Assembly (NCBI GenBank): GCA_016794035.1
Contig: JAEUHS010000029.1
Location: 1-48,193 of the forward strand
Length of the DNA: 48,193 bases
Source of the DNA: Planctomycetota bacterium
GTDB lineage: Bacteria > Planctomycetota > UBA1135 > UBA2386
Reading direction: 5' to 3'
Under the pieces are notes generated by a model. That model was given only the letters and a program-made list of their open reading frames with translations, was not told where the DNA came from and did not search any database. Position 1 is the stretch's first letter, and every line of letters begins with the position of its first letter. This document shows, in pieces, positions 35,638 through 44,000 of the stretch. A program made the position numbers and the translations under genes.

Positions 35638-36696
35638 TCACCGGGCCACCTCCGGGAACTGCCGCAGGAAGCGCAGGTCGCCGCCCATGAACTGGCGGAT
35701 GTCGTCGATGCCGTAGCGCAGCATCACGACGCGCTGCAGGCCCATGCCGAACGCGAAGCCGGTGTAGTGCTCGGGGTCGATGCCGCCCTGCTGCAGCACG
35801 TTCGGATGCACCATGCCGCACGGCAGGATCTCGATCCAGCCGGACTGCTTGCACACCGAGCAGCCCTTGCCGCGGCAGAACGGGCAGTTGACGTCGAGCT
35901 CGAAGCCGGGCTCGACGAACGGGAAGAAGCCGGGCCGCAGCCGCACCTGCACCTCGCGTTCGAGGATCACGCGCAGGCAGGTCTTCATGGTGTGGATCAG
36001 GTTCGCGGTGCTGACGTCGCGGTCCACGACCAGGCCCTCCATCTGGTAGAAGGTGTGTTCGTGGCTCTTGTCGACGGTCTCGCTGCGGAAGCAGCGGCCC
36101 GGCACGATCACCTTCAACGGCGGCTTCTGGCCCGCCTTGGCCAGCCGCTGCATCGTGCGCACCTGCACCGGCGAGGTGTGGGTGCGCAGCAGGTTCCTGC
36201 CGAGCCCCTTCTGCTCGCGCAGCCAGAACGTGTCCTGGCTCTCGCGCGCCGGGTGGTCGCCGGGGATGTTCAGCGCGTCGAAGTTGAAGTACTCCGACTC
36301 GACCTCGGGCCCGTCCTGCCACTGGAAGCCCATGCTGGTGAACAGGTCGACCAGCTCGTTCTGCACGATCGTGATCGGGTGCAGCGTGCCGCGCACCGGC
36401 CGCGGACCCGGCTCGGTCGGATCGAAGTCGGTGGCGCCGAGTTCCTGCGCCAGCGCCGCGCGGGCGAACTGTTCGCGCCGCGCCGCCAGCGCCTGCTCGA
36501 CCTCGACCTTGACCGCGTTGGCGGCCTTGCCGAACGCCGGGCGCGCCTCCTTCGGCAGCGAGGTGACGCTGCGCACGAGCTCCTGCACCTCGCCCTTGGG
36601 TCCGAACAGGCGCGCGTCGAGCTCCGCGAGCGCAGCGGCATCCGCCGCGGCGGCGACGAGGCCCAGCCACTGCTCACGTCGAGCGTTCGTGTCCAT
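35638..36696 (-). CDS. pheS: Phenylalanine-tRNA ligase alpha subunit
   Basis: The catalytic alpha chain of phenylalanyl-tRNA synthetase, 352 residues. An N-terminal coiled coil precedes the class II core. Motif 2 appears as PGRCFRSETVDKSHEHTFYQ, and motif 3 as GFAFGMGLQRVVMLRYGI, followed by the usual DIRQF. Between them sits a Cys-rich insertion, CPFCRGKGCSVCKQSGW, a zinc-ribbon-like element found in some bacterial PheS. The start at 36696 is supported by an ideal GGAGGT ribosome site 7 bases upstream. It pairs with pheT and lies downstream of rplT across a gap holding a terminator hairpin and three short repeats. Confidence 0.96.
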   Translation of the reverse strand: MDTNARREQWLGLVAAAADAAALAELDARLFGPKGEVQELVRSVTSLPKEARPAFGKAANAVKVEVEQALAARREQFARAALAQELGATDFDPTEPGPRPVRGTLHPITIVQNELVDLFTSMGFQWQDGPEVESEYFNFDALNIPGDHPARESQDTFWLREQKGLGRNLLRTHTSPVQVRTMQRLAKAGQKPPLKVIVPGRCFRSETVDKSHEHTFYQMEGLVVDRDVSTANLIHTMKTCLRVILEREVQVRLRPGFFPFVEPGFELDVNCPFCRGKGCSVCKQSGWIEILPCGMVHPNVLQQGGIDPEHYTGFAFGMGLQRVVMLRYGIDDIRQFMGGDLRFLRQFPEVAR

Positions 36697-36703
36697 TCCG
36701 CCT

Positions 36704-36709
36704 ACCTCC
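36704..36709 (-). promoter_or_regulatory. Strong Shine-Dalgarno site of pheS
   Basis: GGAGGT on the minus strand, 7 bases before the pheS ATG. It is one of the clearest ribosome-binding sites in the window, where most genes lack one or rely on overlap with the gene before. Confidence 0.7.
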
Positions 36710-36753
36710 GTACAGCAACCCGGCTCCCGACAGCAACAGTCCCGTACAGCAAC
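36708..36753. repeat. Three short direct repeats in the rplT-pheS gap
   Basis: The 12-13-base unit CCGTACAGCAAC occurs at 36708-36719 and 36742-36753. A one-base-shorter variant, CCCGACAGCAAC, lies at 36726-36737. On the minus strand, the transcribed direction, each copy reads GTTGCTGT(A)CGG. The copies are 15 to 19 bases apart and lie just before the pheS ribosome site. Confidence 0.6.
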
Positions 36754-36755
36754 AC

Positions 36756-36776
36756 GGCGCTGAACACGTCAGCGCC
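36756..36776 (-). terminator. Terminator hairpin after rplT
   Basis: A perfect 8-base-pair stem (36756-36763 with 36769-36776, GGCGCTGA/TCAGCGCC) with a 5-base loop, 27 bases past the rplT stop. In the direction of transcription it is followed by GTGTTGCTGT, which is only moderately U-rich. It could end or attenuate rpmI-rplT transcription before pheS. Confidence 0.55.
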
Positions 36777-36803
36777 GCCGCATCGGTCGCCGACCGGTGA
36801 CGA

Positions 36804-37160
36804 CTAGGCCAGCGCGTTCTTCGCCTGGCCGCAGATGGCCTCGAACGTGCTCGGATCGTGGATCGCGAGCTCGCTGAGTTCCTTGCGGTTCAGCTTGATG
36901 CCGGCCTTCTGCACGCCGTGGATGAACGCGGAGTAGCGCAGGCCGTGCTGCTTGACCGCGGCCGTCAGGCGCACGATCCACAGCGACCGGAAGTGACGCT
37001 TCTTCTGCTGGCGGCCGGCGAACGCGAACGAGTCCGCGCGGATGCCGGTGACCATCGCCTGCTTGAACAGGTTGCGGCGACCCTGGCGGAAACCCTTGGC
37101 GCGCTTCAGGACGCGGTTGCGGCGCTGGCGCGTGGCGGGACCATTCGTTGCGCGTGACAT
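36804..37160 (-). CDS. rplT: 50S ribosomal protein L20
   Basis: L20 binds 23S rRNA early in 50S assembly and in many bacteria represses its own operon. The 118-residue length and the wording are typical: basic N-terminal extension (RQRRNRVLKRAKGFRQGRRN), KRHFRSLWIVRLTAAVKQHGLRYS in the globular part, and LNRKELSELAIHDPSTF near the end. It lies 6 bases after rpmI on the same strand. Confidence 0.97.
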   Translation of the reverse strand: MSRATNGPATRQRRNRVLKRAKGFRQGRRNLFKQAMVTGIRADSFAFAGRQQKKRHFRSLWIVRLTAAVKQHGLRYSAFIHGVQKAGIKLNRKELSELAIHDPSTFEAICGQAKNALA

Positions 37161-37166
37161 GCTTGG

Positions 37167-37364
37167 TTACCTCCCGCCGAGCAGCATGGCCATGTTCGCC
37201 GCGGTCTTGCCCTTGCAGATGCCCTTCTGGCGCAACTGACGTTTCCGCTTGCTGCTGCGGCGCACCATGATGTGCGAGGTGAAGGCGTGGCGGAACTTGA
37301 CCTTGCCGGTCTTGGTCAGCTTCATGCGCTTGACCACCGCCTTCTTTGTCTTCTGCTTCGGCAT
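37167..37364 (-). CDS. rpmI: 50S ribosomal protein L35
   Basis: L35 is a small 50S protein of 65 residues. The sequence begins [23 protein letters not shown] and contains the typical [12 protein letters not shown] region. The rpmI-rplT pair is standard, but the gene normally upstream, infC, is absent; instead a divergent membrane-protein gene follows. The operon therefore probably starts with rpmI from its own promoter. Confidence 0.96.
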   Translation of the reverse strand: MPKQKTKKAVVKRMKLTKTGKVKFRHAFTSHIMVRRSSKRKRQLRQKGICKGKTAANMAMLLGGR

Positions 37365-37391
37365 AGTGCTTCGGTCGTTGGAAGGGCGAGC

Positions 37392-37420
37392 ACGCTAGCG
37401 ACCGCGGCCAGCACCATCAA
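37392..37420 (-). promoter_or_regulatory. Candidate promoter of rpmI-rplT
   Basis: TTGATG (37415-37420) and TAGCGT (37392-37397) on the minus strand, 17 bases apart, lie 27 bases upstream of the rpmI ATG. The -35 match is fair and the -10 match weak. It would give a leader of about 20 bases. Confidence 0.3.
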
Positions 37421-37422
37421 GT

Positions 37423-37454
37423 GCAGCGGCGGAAAACTGTGGCGCCGCCGCTGC
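37423..37454. other. Perfect 10-bp hairpin in the rpmI leader/divergent region
   Basis: GCAGCGGCGG (37423-37432) pairs exactly with CCGCCGCTGC (37445-37454) around a 12-base loop. It lies 59-90 bases upstream of rpmI and 82-113 bases upstream of the divergent membrane-protein gene. It could be an L20-responsive leader structure if transcription starts above it, an operator, or the end of an upstream transcript. Confidence 0.4.
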
Positions 37455-37535
37455 CAGCGCCCGAAAACCTGCGGCCCGCCCGCCGTTGCCCGCCAGCTCC
37501 GCCCGCCCACCCGACCGCCCGAAGGCCCCGCCCCG

Positions 37536-38354
37536 ATGGAAGCCCTGCTCGTCTGCCTGCACATCGCCGCCTACCTGGCCCTGGGCCTCGCCCTGCCGCT
37601 GCCGCGCCTGCGCCGCCTGGCCGTCGCCGCGCTGCTGCTGGCCGCCGTCACGGGTGTCGGCCACGGCCTGTCCGGCCCGGCCGAACGCACGCTCGAGACC
37701 GTGCACACCTACGCCGGCTACGAGGGCGCCGCGTTCGAGGTCAGCATGGTGTCGTTTCCGACCGGCACGGCGACCGCGCCCGGCTGGCAGTGGCCGCTGC
37801 CGTTCGCGGCGTTCGCGGCGCTGTGGATCGTGGTGCTGCGCCGGCTCGGCGACCGGCCCTCGCCGCGGCCGATCGCGAGCGCGTTGGCGTTCGCCTGGAC
37901 CGCGCTGGCCGCGTGGCTCGGCATGCAGCTGCTCGCCGCCCCCGCCGCGCTGGTGCAACCGGTCGGCCTCGACCGCTTCCTGTTCCCGGCCGGCCTCGCG
38001 CTGGCGATCGGCGCCGCGCGCACCAGCACGAGCCTGCTGACGCTGTTCGTCACCATCAGCGCCGGCACGATGGCCGCCCGCCTGCCGGCGGCCCTGTTCA
38101 GCTGGTACGCCAGCGCGGCGCACCTCGGCACCTGCCTCGACATCCACAGCATCGTCGACATCGTCAACCCGATGACGCAGATGCAGTTCGAGCCGCGCCT
38201 GCAGCCGGGCTCGAGCCAGCAGCACTTCTGGCTGATCTGGCTCGAACACGTGATCGTGTTCCCGGCCTGCTACCTGCTGAGCTACCTGGGCGTCGCGTTC
38301 GGCATCTACATGTTCCACCATCACGGTCCGGAGACCGAGACGGCGGCGCGCTGA
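37536..38354 (+). CDS. Polytopic membrane protein of unknown function
   Basis: A 272-residue protein with about six to seven hydrophobic helices: ALLVCLHIAAYLALGLALPL, LAVAALLLAAVTGV, PFAAFAALWIVVLRR, ALAFAWTALAAWLGMQLL, FLFPAGLALAIGAA, LLTLFVTISAG and VIVFPACYLLSYLGVAFGIYM. A loop around residues 190-230 contains LDIHSIVDIVNPMTQMQF and a His/Trp-rich stretch (QQHFWLIWLEH), and the C-terminus is FHHHGPE. Several His residues near the membrane could bind metal or haem, but no family motif is recognised. Its stop is 6 bases from the stop of the convergent S46 peptidase gene. The ATG at 37536 begins directly with the first helix. Confidence 0.72.
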   Translation: MEALLVCLHIAAYLALGLALPLPRLRRLAVAALLLAAVTGVGHGLSGPAERTLETVHTYAGYEGAAFEVSMVSFPTGTATAPGWQWPLPFAAFAALWIVVLRRLGDRPSPRPIASALAFAWTALAAWLGMQLLAAPAALVQPVGLDRFLFPAGLALAIGAARTSTSLLTLFVTISAGTMAARLPAALFSWYASAAHLGTCLDIHSIVDIVNPMTQMQFEPRLQPGSSQQHFWLIWLEHVIVFPACYLLSYLGVAFGIYMFHHHGPETETAAR

Positions 38355-38367
38355 AGGCGATCAGCGC
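38348..38367. terminator. Hairpin built from the two convergent stop codons
   Basis: GCGCTGA (38348-38354) and TCAGCGC (38361-38367) form a perfect 7-base-pair stem with loop AGGCGA. Each arm contains the last codon and stop of one gene (CGC TGA on both strands). It is symmetrical and could serve as a bidirectional terminator; no U-tract is present. Confidence 0.4.
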
Positions 38368-40379
38368 ACCGCGCGCTTGCGGCTGGTGATGTCGTCGTCG
38401 GTGTCGAGCTTACCGTCGGGGCCGGCGCTGCGCACCTCCCAGTCGCTCGGACGATCGCCCTCGCGCAGGTCGTAGTCGTGACCCCAGGGATCCTGCGGCA
38501 GTTCCTCCAATTCGCTGCGGCCGCGATCGTCCTGGGTGGCGAGCACGGCGAGGGTCTTCGGCAGCTTGCCGTTCCTGGCGCGATAGCTTCGCACCGCGTC
38601 GGCGATCACGCGGACATCGACCTCCGCCTTGGTGGACTTTGCCTCGTCGATCGCGCCGAGCACGTTGCGGCGAACGGACGTGGCCATGGCCACGAGCCCG
38701 GCCTGCGGGTACTCCAACTCGTCGGCGAGCGGCTTCGCGTCGTACACCTTGCGCAACGCCTCGACGATGATCGCCGGGTGCACCGAGACGGTGCGGCCGA
38801 TCTCGTCGTCGAACACGTAGTTGTTGCCGAGCATCTCGATGTTGCCGTCGAAGATCAGCCCGACCACGTTCTGGTCCCGGTCGATCATCGGCGAACCCGA
38901 GTTGCCGCCGATGATGTCGCAGGTGGCGACGAAGTTGAACGGCGTCGCGAGGTCCAGCTGCTTCTCCTTGTCGAGCCACGCCTGCGGCAGGTCGAACGGG
39001 TGCTTGCCGCCGAACTCGGCATGCCGCCCGAACAGGCCGTAGAGGGTCGTGAACCACGGCGCCAGCGTGCCGTTCATCGCGTAGCCCTTGACCACGCCGT
39101 CGCTGATGCGCAGCGACATCGTCGCGTCGGGCGGGACCTCGGTGCCGTACACCGCGAAGCACGCCTCGCCGATGCGCTTCTGCTGCTCGGCCTCCTGCGC
39201 GACCAGGTCCTTCATCGCCTCGACGTCGCCGGCGGCGGCGACCTTCTGCCGCTGCAGCTCGGCGACCTTGTCCCAGGCGTCGCCGTAGGCCGCCTGCAGC
39301 TTCGCATCGGCGTCGACGGCGGCGCGCAGCTCGCGCTCGGCCTTCTGCTTGATCGCCAGGATGCGGGGGTTCTGGAGGCCGTCGAGGTAGCCCCGGTAGG
39401 CCTTGCGACCGTTCTCGTAGCGCAGGATCGTCGCGCGCAGCTCCTTCTCCTTCTCGGGGCTCTCGGCGGCGGCCGCGTACATGCGGTCGAGCATCGCGTG
39501 CAGGCGTTCGAGCTGGCCGGGATAGAAGTGGTCGCGCAGGTACTCACACTGCGCCAGCGTCTGCAGCCGGCCGGTGCGGCCCGGGTTGCCGGTCACGAAC
39601 ACGAGGTCGCCCTCCTGCGCGCCCTCGGTCTTCCACCGGAAGCAGTTCGCCTTGGTGTCGAGCGGCTTGTCGCCGTCCCAGGCGCGCAGGAACGAGAAGT
39701 CGAGGCCCCAGCGCGGATAGCAGAAGTTGTCGGGGTCGCCGCCGAAGTGCGCGCTCTGGCCGTGCGGCGCACAGACGAGCCGCAGGTCGTCGTAGATCTT
39801 GTGGCTGTAGAGCTGGTAGTTGCCGCCCTGGTAGAGCGCGATGACCTGGTGCAGCAGCTCGGGCTGGGCCTGCTCGGCCGCCGCGCGCACCGCCTCGATG
39901 CCGTCGGCGGCGACCTCCTTGGTGACGTCGCGCGTGCTGACCAGCTGCGACACCAGCACGTCGGGGATCTTGACCTCGCCGGCGAAGTCGCCGGCGTAGA
40001 AACCGTCCTTGAGCCAGTCGTTGTCGCCCTGCACGCTGACGATCGCGTCCCGCGAGCAGTGGTGGTTGGTCATGATCAGGCCGTAGGGACTGACGAACGA
40101 CGCCGAGCAGAACCACTGGATGCCGCCGTCGACCTCCGGGTTGCGCTTGCCCAGCCGCAGCGACGACAGCCGCGCGTGGTCGAGCCACTGCTGGCTGGGC
40201 GTGAAGTCGTAGGCCTGCTGGAACCAGCCCAGCGGCGCGGCCTCGAAGGTCCACATGCGGCCCAGTTCCTTGCGGATCTGGGCGGTCGCCGAACCGAGGC
40301 AGACGGTGGCGGCGAGCAGCGTCGACAGAACCGGGCGCAGGCGGCAGGGCCGCGCCGACGAAGGGATCGGATGGGTCAT
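38361..40379 (-). CDS. S46-family dipeptidyl-peptidase with C-terminal GspG-like domain
   Basis: A 672-residue exported serine peptidase of the DPP7/DPP11 family, which removes dipeptides from the N-termini of peptides in the periplasm. After a signal peptide (to about residue 34), the catalytic triad residues are His106/107 in MTNHHCS, Asp227 in PRWGLDFSF and Ser494 in IIGGNSGSP. The peptidase part ends near residue 575, slightly shorter than known S46 enzymes. Residues 583-665 then form an extra domain with the layout of the GspG pseudopilin C-terminus: a helix (AEVDVRVIADAVRSYRARNG), QDPWGHDYDLRE and SAGPDGKLDTDDD. The membrane helix of a pilin is absent. This links the peptidase to the pseudopilus theme of the window. 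Confidence 0.88.
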   Translation of the reverse strand: MTHPIPSSARPCRLRPVLSTLLAATVCLGSATAQIRKELGRMWTFEAAPLGWFQQAYDFTPSQQWLDHARLSSLRLGKRNPEVDGGIQWFCSASFVSPYGLIMTNHHCSRDAIVSVQGDNDWLKDGFYAGDFAGEVKIPDVLVSQLVSTRDVTKEVAADGIEAVRAAAEQAQPELLHQVIALYQGGNYQLYSHKIYDDLRLVCAPHGQSAHFGGDPDNFCYPRWGLDFSFLRAWDGDKPLDTKANCFRWKTEGAQEGDLVFVTGNPGRTGRLQTLAQCEYLRDHFYPGQLERLHAMLDRMYAAAAESPEKEKELRATILRYENGRKAYRGYLDGLQNPRILAIKQKAERELRAAVDADAKLQAAYGDAWDKVAELQRQKVAAAGDVEAMKDLVAQEAEQQKRIGEACFAVYGTEVPPDATMSLRISDGVVKGYAMNGTLAPWFTTLYGLFGRHAEFGGKHPFDLPQAWLDKEKQLDLATPFNFVATCDIIGGNSGSPMIDRDQNVVGLIFDGNIEMLGNNYVFDDEIGRTVSVHPAIIVEALRKVYDAKPLADELEYPQAGLVAMATSVRRNVLGAIDEAKSTKAEVDVRVIADAVRSYRARNGKLPKTLAVLATQDDRGRSELEELPQDPWGHDYDLREGDRPSDWEVRSAGPDGKLDTDDDITSRKRAVR

Positions 40380-40545
40380 GCGAGAGTCGTGGGGCGGGCG
40401 AGTCTACGGAGCCAGGGGACCGACCGCGAAACCGCGCCGCCCGTTTTCGACCCCGCGCGGGCAGCTGCCACCGGCCAGATCCCCGCCCCCCCTGCGCAGC
40501 ATGGCCCACGCGCGGGCCGTCGCCACCGATCTAGACTCCTGGGCC

Positions 40546-41097
40546 ATGGAATCCGGCGCACTGGATTGGGCGATGACCGACGGGCCGATCGAGGTGCTGC
40601 TCGGCGAGCACCGCACGATCCTGGCCGTGCTCGACGAGGTCGACCGCGAGAGCCGGCGGCTCGAGGCGAAGGGCGCCCTGCGCGAGGCGTTCTGGGCCGA
40701 CCTGCTGCGATTCCTCGACGAGTTCGACGCCGGGCTGCATCACAAGAAGGAGGAAGACCTGTTGTTCCCGGCGCTCGAGGGTGCGGGTTTGTCCGCGAGC
40801 CATGGCCCGACCGCGGTGCTGCGCGACGAGCACCTGCGCAGCCAGTTCTGGCGCAACCGCCTCGAGCAGGCGCTGCACGACCGCGACCGCACGCGGCTGA
40901 TCGCCGCGGTCGCCAGCTACCTCGATCTGACGCGCGCCCACGTGCTGAAGGAGAACCAGATCCTGTTCCCGCTGGCGCAGCGCCTGCTGCCGGCGCCCGA
41001 ACTCGAACGCCTGCATCGCGAGTTCCGGCTGCTGGCCGCCGACCAGCGCGTGCGCTTCTGGATCCGCCACCCCTACGTCGCGCCGGCCGGCGCCTGA
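40546..41097 (+). CDS. Hemerythrin HHE-domain protein
   Basis: A 183-residue four-helix protein of the hemerythrin type that would hold a di-iron centre for oxygen, nitric oxide or redox sensing. The ligand pattern is visible: LLGEHRTI, GLHHKKEEDLLFPAL, LRDEHLRSQFW and AHVLKENQILFPLAQ, one set per helix. The last quarter (from about 140) is basic and lacks a known domain. The ATG at 40546 was chosen; an upstream in-frame ATG at 40501 would add 15 residues. Its 3' end overlaps the RND pump gene by 25 bases tail to tail. Confidence 0.85.
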   Translation: MESGALDWAMTDGPIEVLLGEHRTILAVLDEVDRESRRLEAKGALREAFWADLLRFLDEFDAGLHHKKEEDLLFPALEGAGLSASHGPTAVLRDEHLRSQFWRNRLEQALHDRDRTRLIAAVASYLDLTRAHVLKENQILFPLAQRLLPAPELERLHREFRLLAADQRVRFWIRHPYVAPAGA

Positions 41098-44000
41098 CCC
41101 GCGGCGCGGCGGCGCAGCACCAGCCACTGCGTGACCGGCGTCAGCACCAGCGTCAGGCCGAGGCTCAGCAGCTGGCCGCCGATGACGACCACGGCGATGG
41201 CCTTGCGCTCCTCGGCGCCGGGTCCGGAGCCGAGCGCGAGCGGGATCATGCCGGTGACGAACGCCAGCGTCGTCATCAGGATCGGCCGCAGCCGGTCGCG
41301 GCTGCCGCGCAGCACCGCGTCGTACGGCGCCGCACCGTCGCGCAGCAGCTGATTGCAGTGGTCGACCTGCAGGATCGCGTTCTTCTTGACCATGCCGAAC
41401 AGCACCAGCACGCCGAGCGCCGAGTACAGGTTCAGCGTCTGGTCGCCGAGCCACAGCGACAGCAGCGCGAACGGCGCCGCGAGCGGCAGCGCCTGCAGGA
41501 TCAGCAGCGGCTGACCGACGCTCTCGAACTGCGCCGCCAGCACCATGTACATGAACGCCACGGCCAGCAGGAACGCGAGCACGAACTCGCCGCCGGCGCG
41601 CTCGAGTTCGCGCGCGCGGCCCGACACGGTCGTCGAGTACTCGGGCGGCATGCCGAGTCCGGCCGCCGCGGCGCGCAGGCTGGCGATCACGTCGACCAGG
41701 GCGAAACCCTCGGCGACGTTGCCGCGCAGGCTCGCCTGCCGCTGCCGGTCCAGCCGATCGATGCGCGACGCCGTGACCGCCTCGTGGATGTCGACCAGGT
41801 TGTCGAGCCGCACGGTGCCGCCGCCGGCGCGGCCGACCAGCAGTTCGCCGAGGCGTTCGGGGGCGCTGCGGTCCTCGGCGCGCAGCCGCAGTCGCACGTC
41901 GTACTCCTCGTCGAGCGCCGGGTCGCGGAAGCGCGACGCCTCGGTGACGCCGCCGACCAGCAGCCGCAGCGCGCTCGCGATGTCCTGGGTGTCGACCCCG
42001 AGTTCGGCCGCGCGCGGCCGGTCGATCGCCACGCGCAGCTCGGGCCGCAGCAGCCGCAGCGTGATGTCGCCGTCGAGCAGCCCGCACTGGCGCGACACCT
42101 CGCGCAGCCGTTCGGTGTAGCCGGCGAGCGCCTGCAGGTCGGGGCCGCGCACGACGAAGTCGACCTCCCACGGGCCGCCGCCGATGTTGAAGCTGCGCTG
42201 GTTCCGCACCGAGACGCGCACGTCGGGCAACCCGCGCAGGCGCTGCCGGATCCGGTTCATGACGTCGCGCTGGGTGTAGTTGCCGCGGAACGCCGCCAAC
42301 GGCTCGCCGGCGAGCAGGCAGCTCCACAGCCGGCCGGGCGAGACGCGCCGTTCTTCGTGCGGCGGGATGCGCACGTAGACGTTGCCCGACGCGACGCCAC
42401 TGAGGAAGCCGCCGCCGACGGTGACCAGCGCGGTCTGCACCGCCGGCACCTGGCGCAGCTCCGCCTCGACGGCGCGCATCACCTGGTCCATCGCCGTGAC
42501 GCTGGCGCCGTCGGGTCCGCTGACGTTGATCTCGAACTCGCCCTCGTCGACCTCGCTCGGGATGTAGTCCTGGCGCACGACGCCGTAGAGCGGCACCACG
42601 CTGGCGACCACGACCGCGCCGAGCAGCACGCATGCCCACGGCCAGCGCAGGCACCACCGCAGCAGCGACACGTAGCCGCGCTCGCTCCAGGTCGGCTGCG
42701 CCGCCTGCGAGCGGACCGACGGCCGCACCAGCCGCGCGCACATCGCCGGCGTCAGCGAGAACGAGACCACGAGGCTGACCAGCACGGCGACCGCCGCGGT
42801 GATGCCGAACTGGTACAGGAACCGTCCGGTGATGCTGCCGAGGAACGACACCGGCACGAAGATCACCACCAGGCTCAGCGTCGTCGCCAGCACCGCCAGC
42901 GCGATCTCGCGGGTCGCGCCGCGCGCCGCCTCGAACGGCGACACGCGCCTCGTGTCGGCCCAGCGCTGGATGTTCTCGAGCACGACGATCGCATCGTCGA
43001 TGACGACGCCGACCATCAGCACCAGCGCCAGCATGGTGACGCCGTTCAGCGTGAAGCCGAGCACCCACATGACCGCGAACGTCGTCACCACCGACACCGG
43101 GATCGCGATGCCGGCGATCAGCATCGCCCGCCAGCTGCGCAGGAACCACAGCACCACCAGCGCCGCCAGGATCGAGCCGACGACCAGGTGGAACTCGATC
43201 TCGTGCAGCGCGGCGCGGATGTAGCGCGACTGGTCGCGCACCACCTCGAGCCGCAGGTCGCCGGGCAGCTCCTGCCGCAGCGCCTCGAGCTCCTGCCGCA
43301 CGCCGTCGATGACGCCGACCGTGTTGGCGCCGGACTGCCGCCGCACCTCCAGCACCACGCACGGCACGCCGTCGAGGCGCGCGAACGAGCGCGGCTCCTC
43401 GGTGCCGTCCTCGGTGGTGCCGAGATCCGACAGCCGGATCGGCACGCCGCCGCGGGTCGTGACCACCAGATCCTGGAACGCGCGCGGGTCGACGAAACGG
43501 CCCAGCGTGCGCAGCGTGCGTTCGGAGCGCTCGTCGGTCACGTTGCCGCCCGGCACGTCGCTGTTCTGCCGCGCCACCGCGGCGCGCACCGCCTCGACCG
43601 GCAGGTCGAACGCGGCCAGCCGGTCGGCATCGAGCCAGATGTTGATCGTGCGCGCCAGGTTGCCGACCAGGCGCACCTCGCCGACGCCGCGGCTGCGCTC
43701 GAGCCGCCGCTTGCACTTCTTGTCGGCGATCTCGGTGAGTTCGCGCAACGAACGTTCGCCGGACAGGGCCAGCGTCAGCACCGGCGTGCTGTCGTTGTCG
43801 AACTTCGACACCACCGGCGGCTCGACGTCGTCGGGCAGCCGCCGCATCGCCTGGCCGACGCGATCGCGCACGTCCTGCGCCGCCGACTCGATGTCGCGGC
43901 CGAGGTCGAAGGTCAGGAACACCAGCGACGTGTCCGGGCCCGAGATCGAACGCAGCTCCTGGATGCCCTCGACGGTGTTGACCGCCTCCTCGATCGGATA

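Noticed and set aside
36708..36753. CRISPR-like array in the rplT-pheS gap
   Set aside because: Units are only 12-13 bases with 3-7-base spacers and three copies; there are no cas genes in the window.
41081..41092. Palindrome CGCCGGCCGGCG as an operator
   Set aside because: It lies inside the overlapping ends of two genes, and perfect GC palindromes of this size are common by chance in such DNA.
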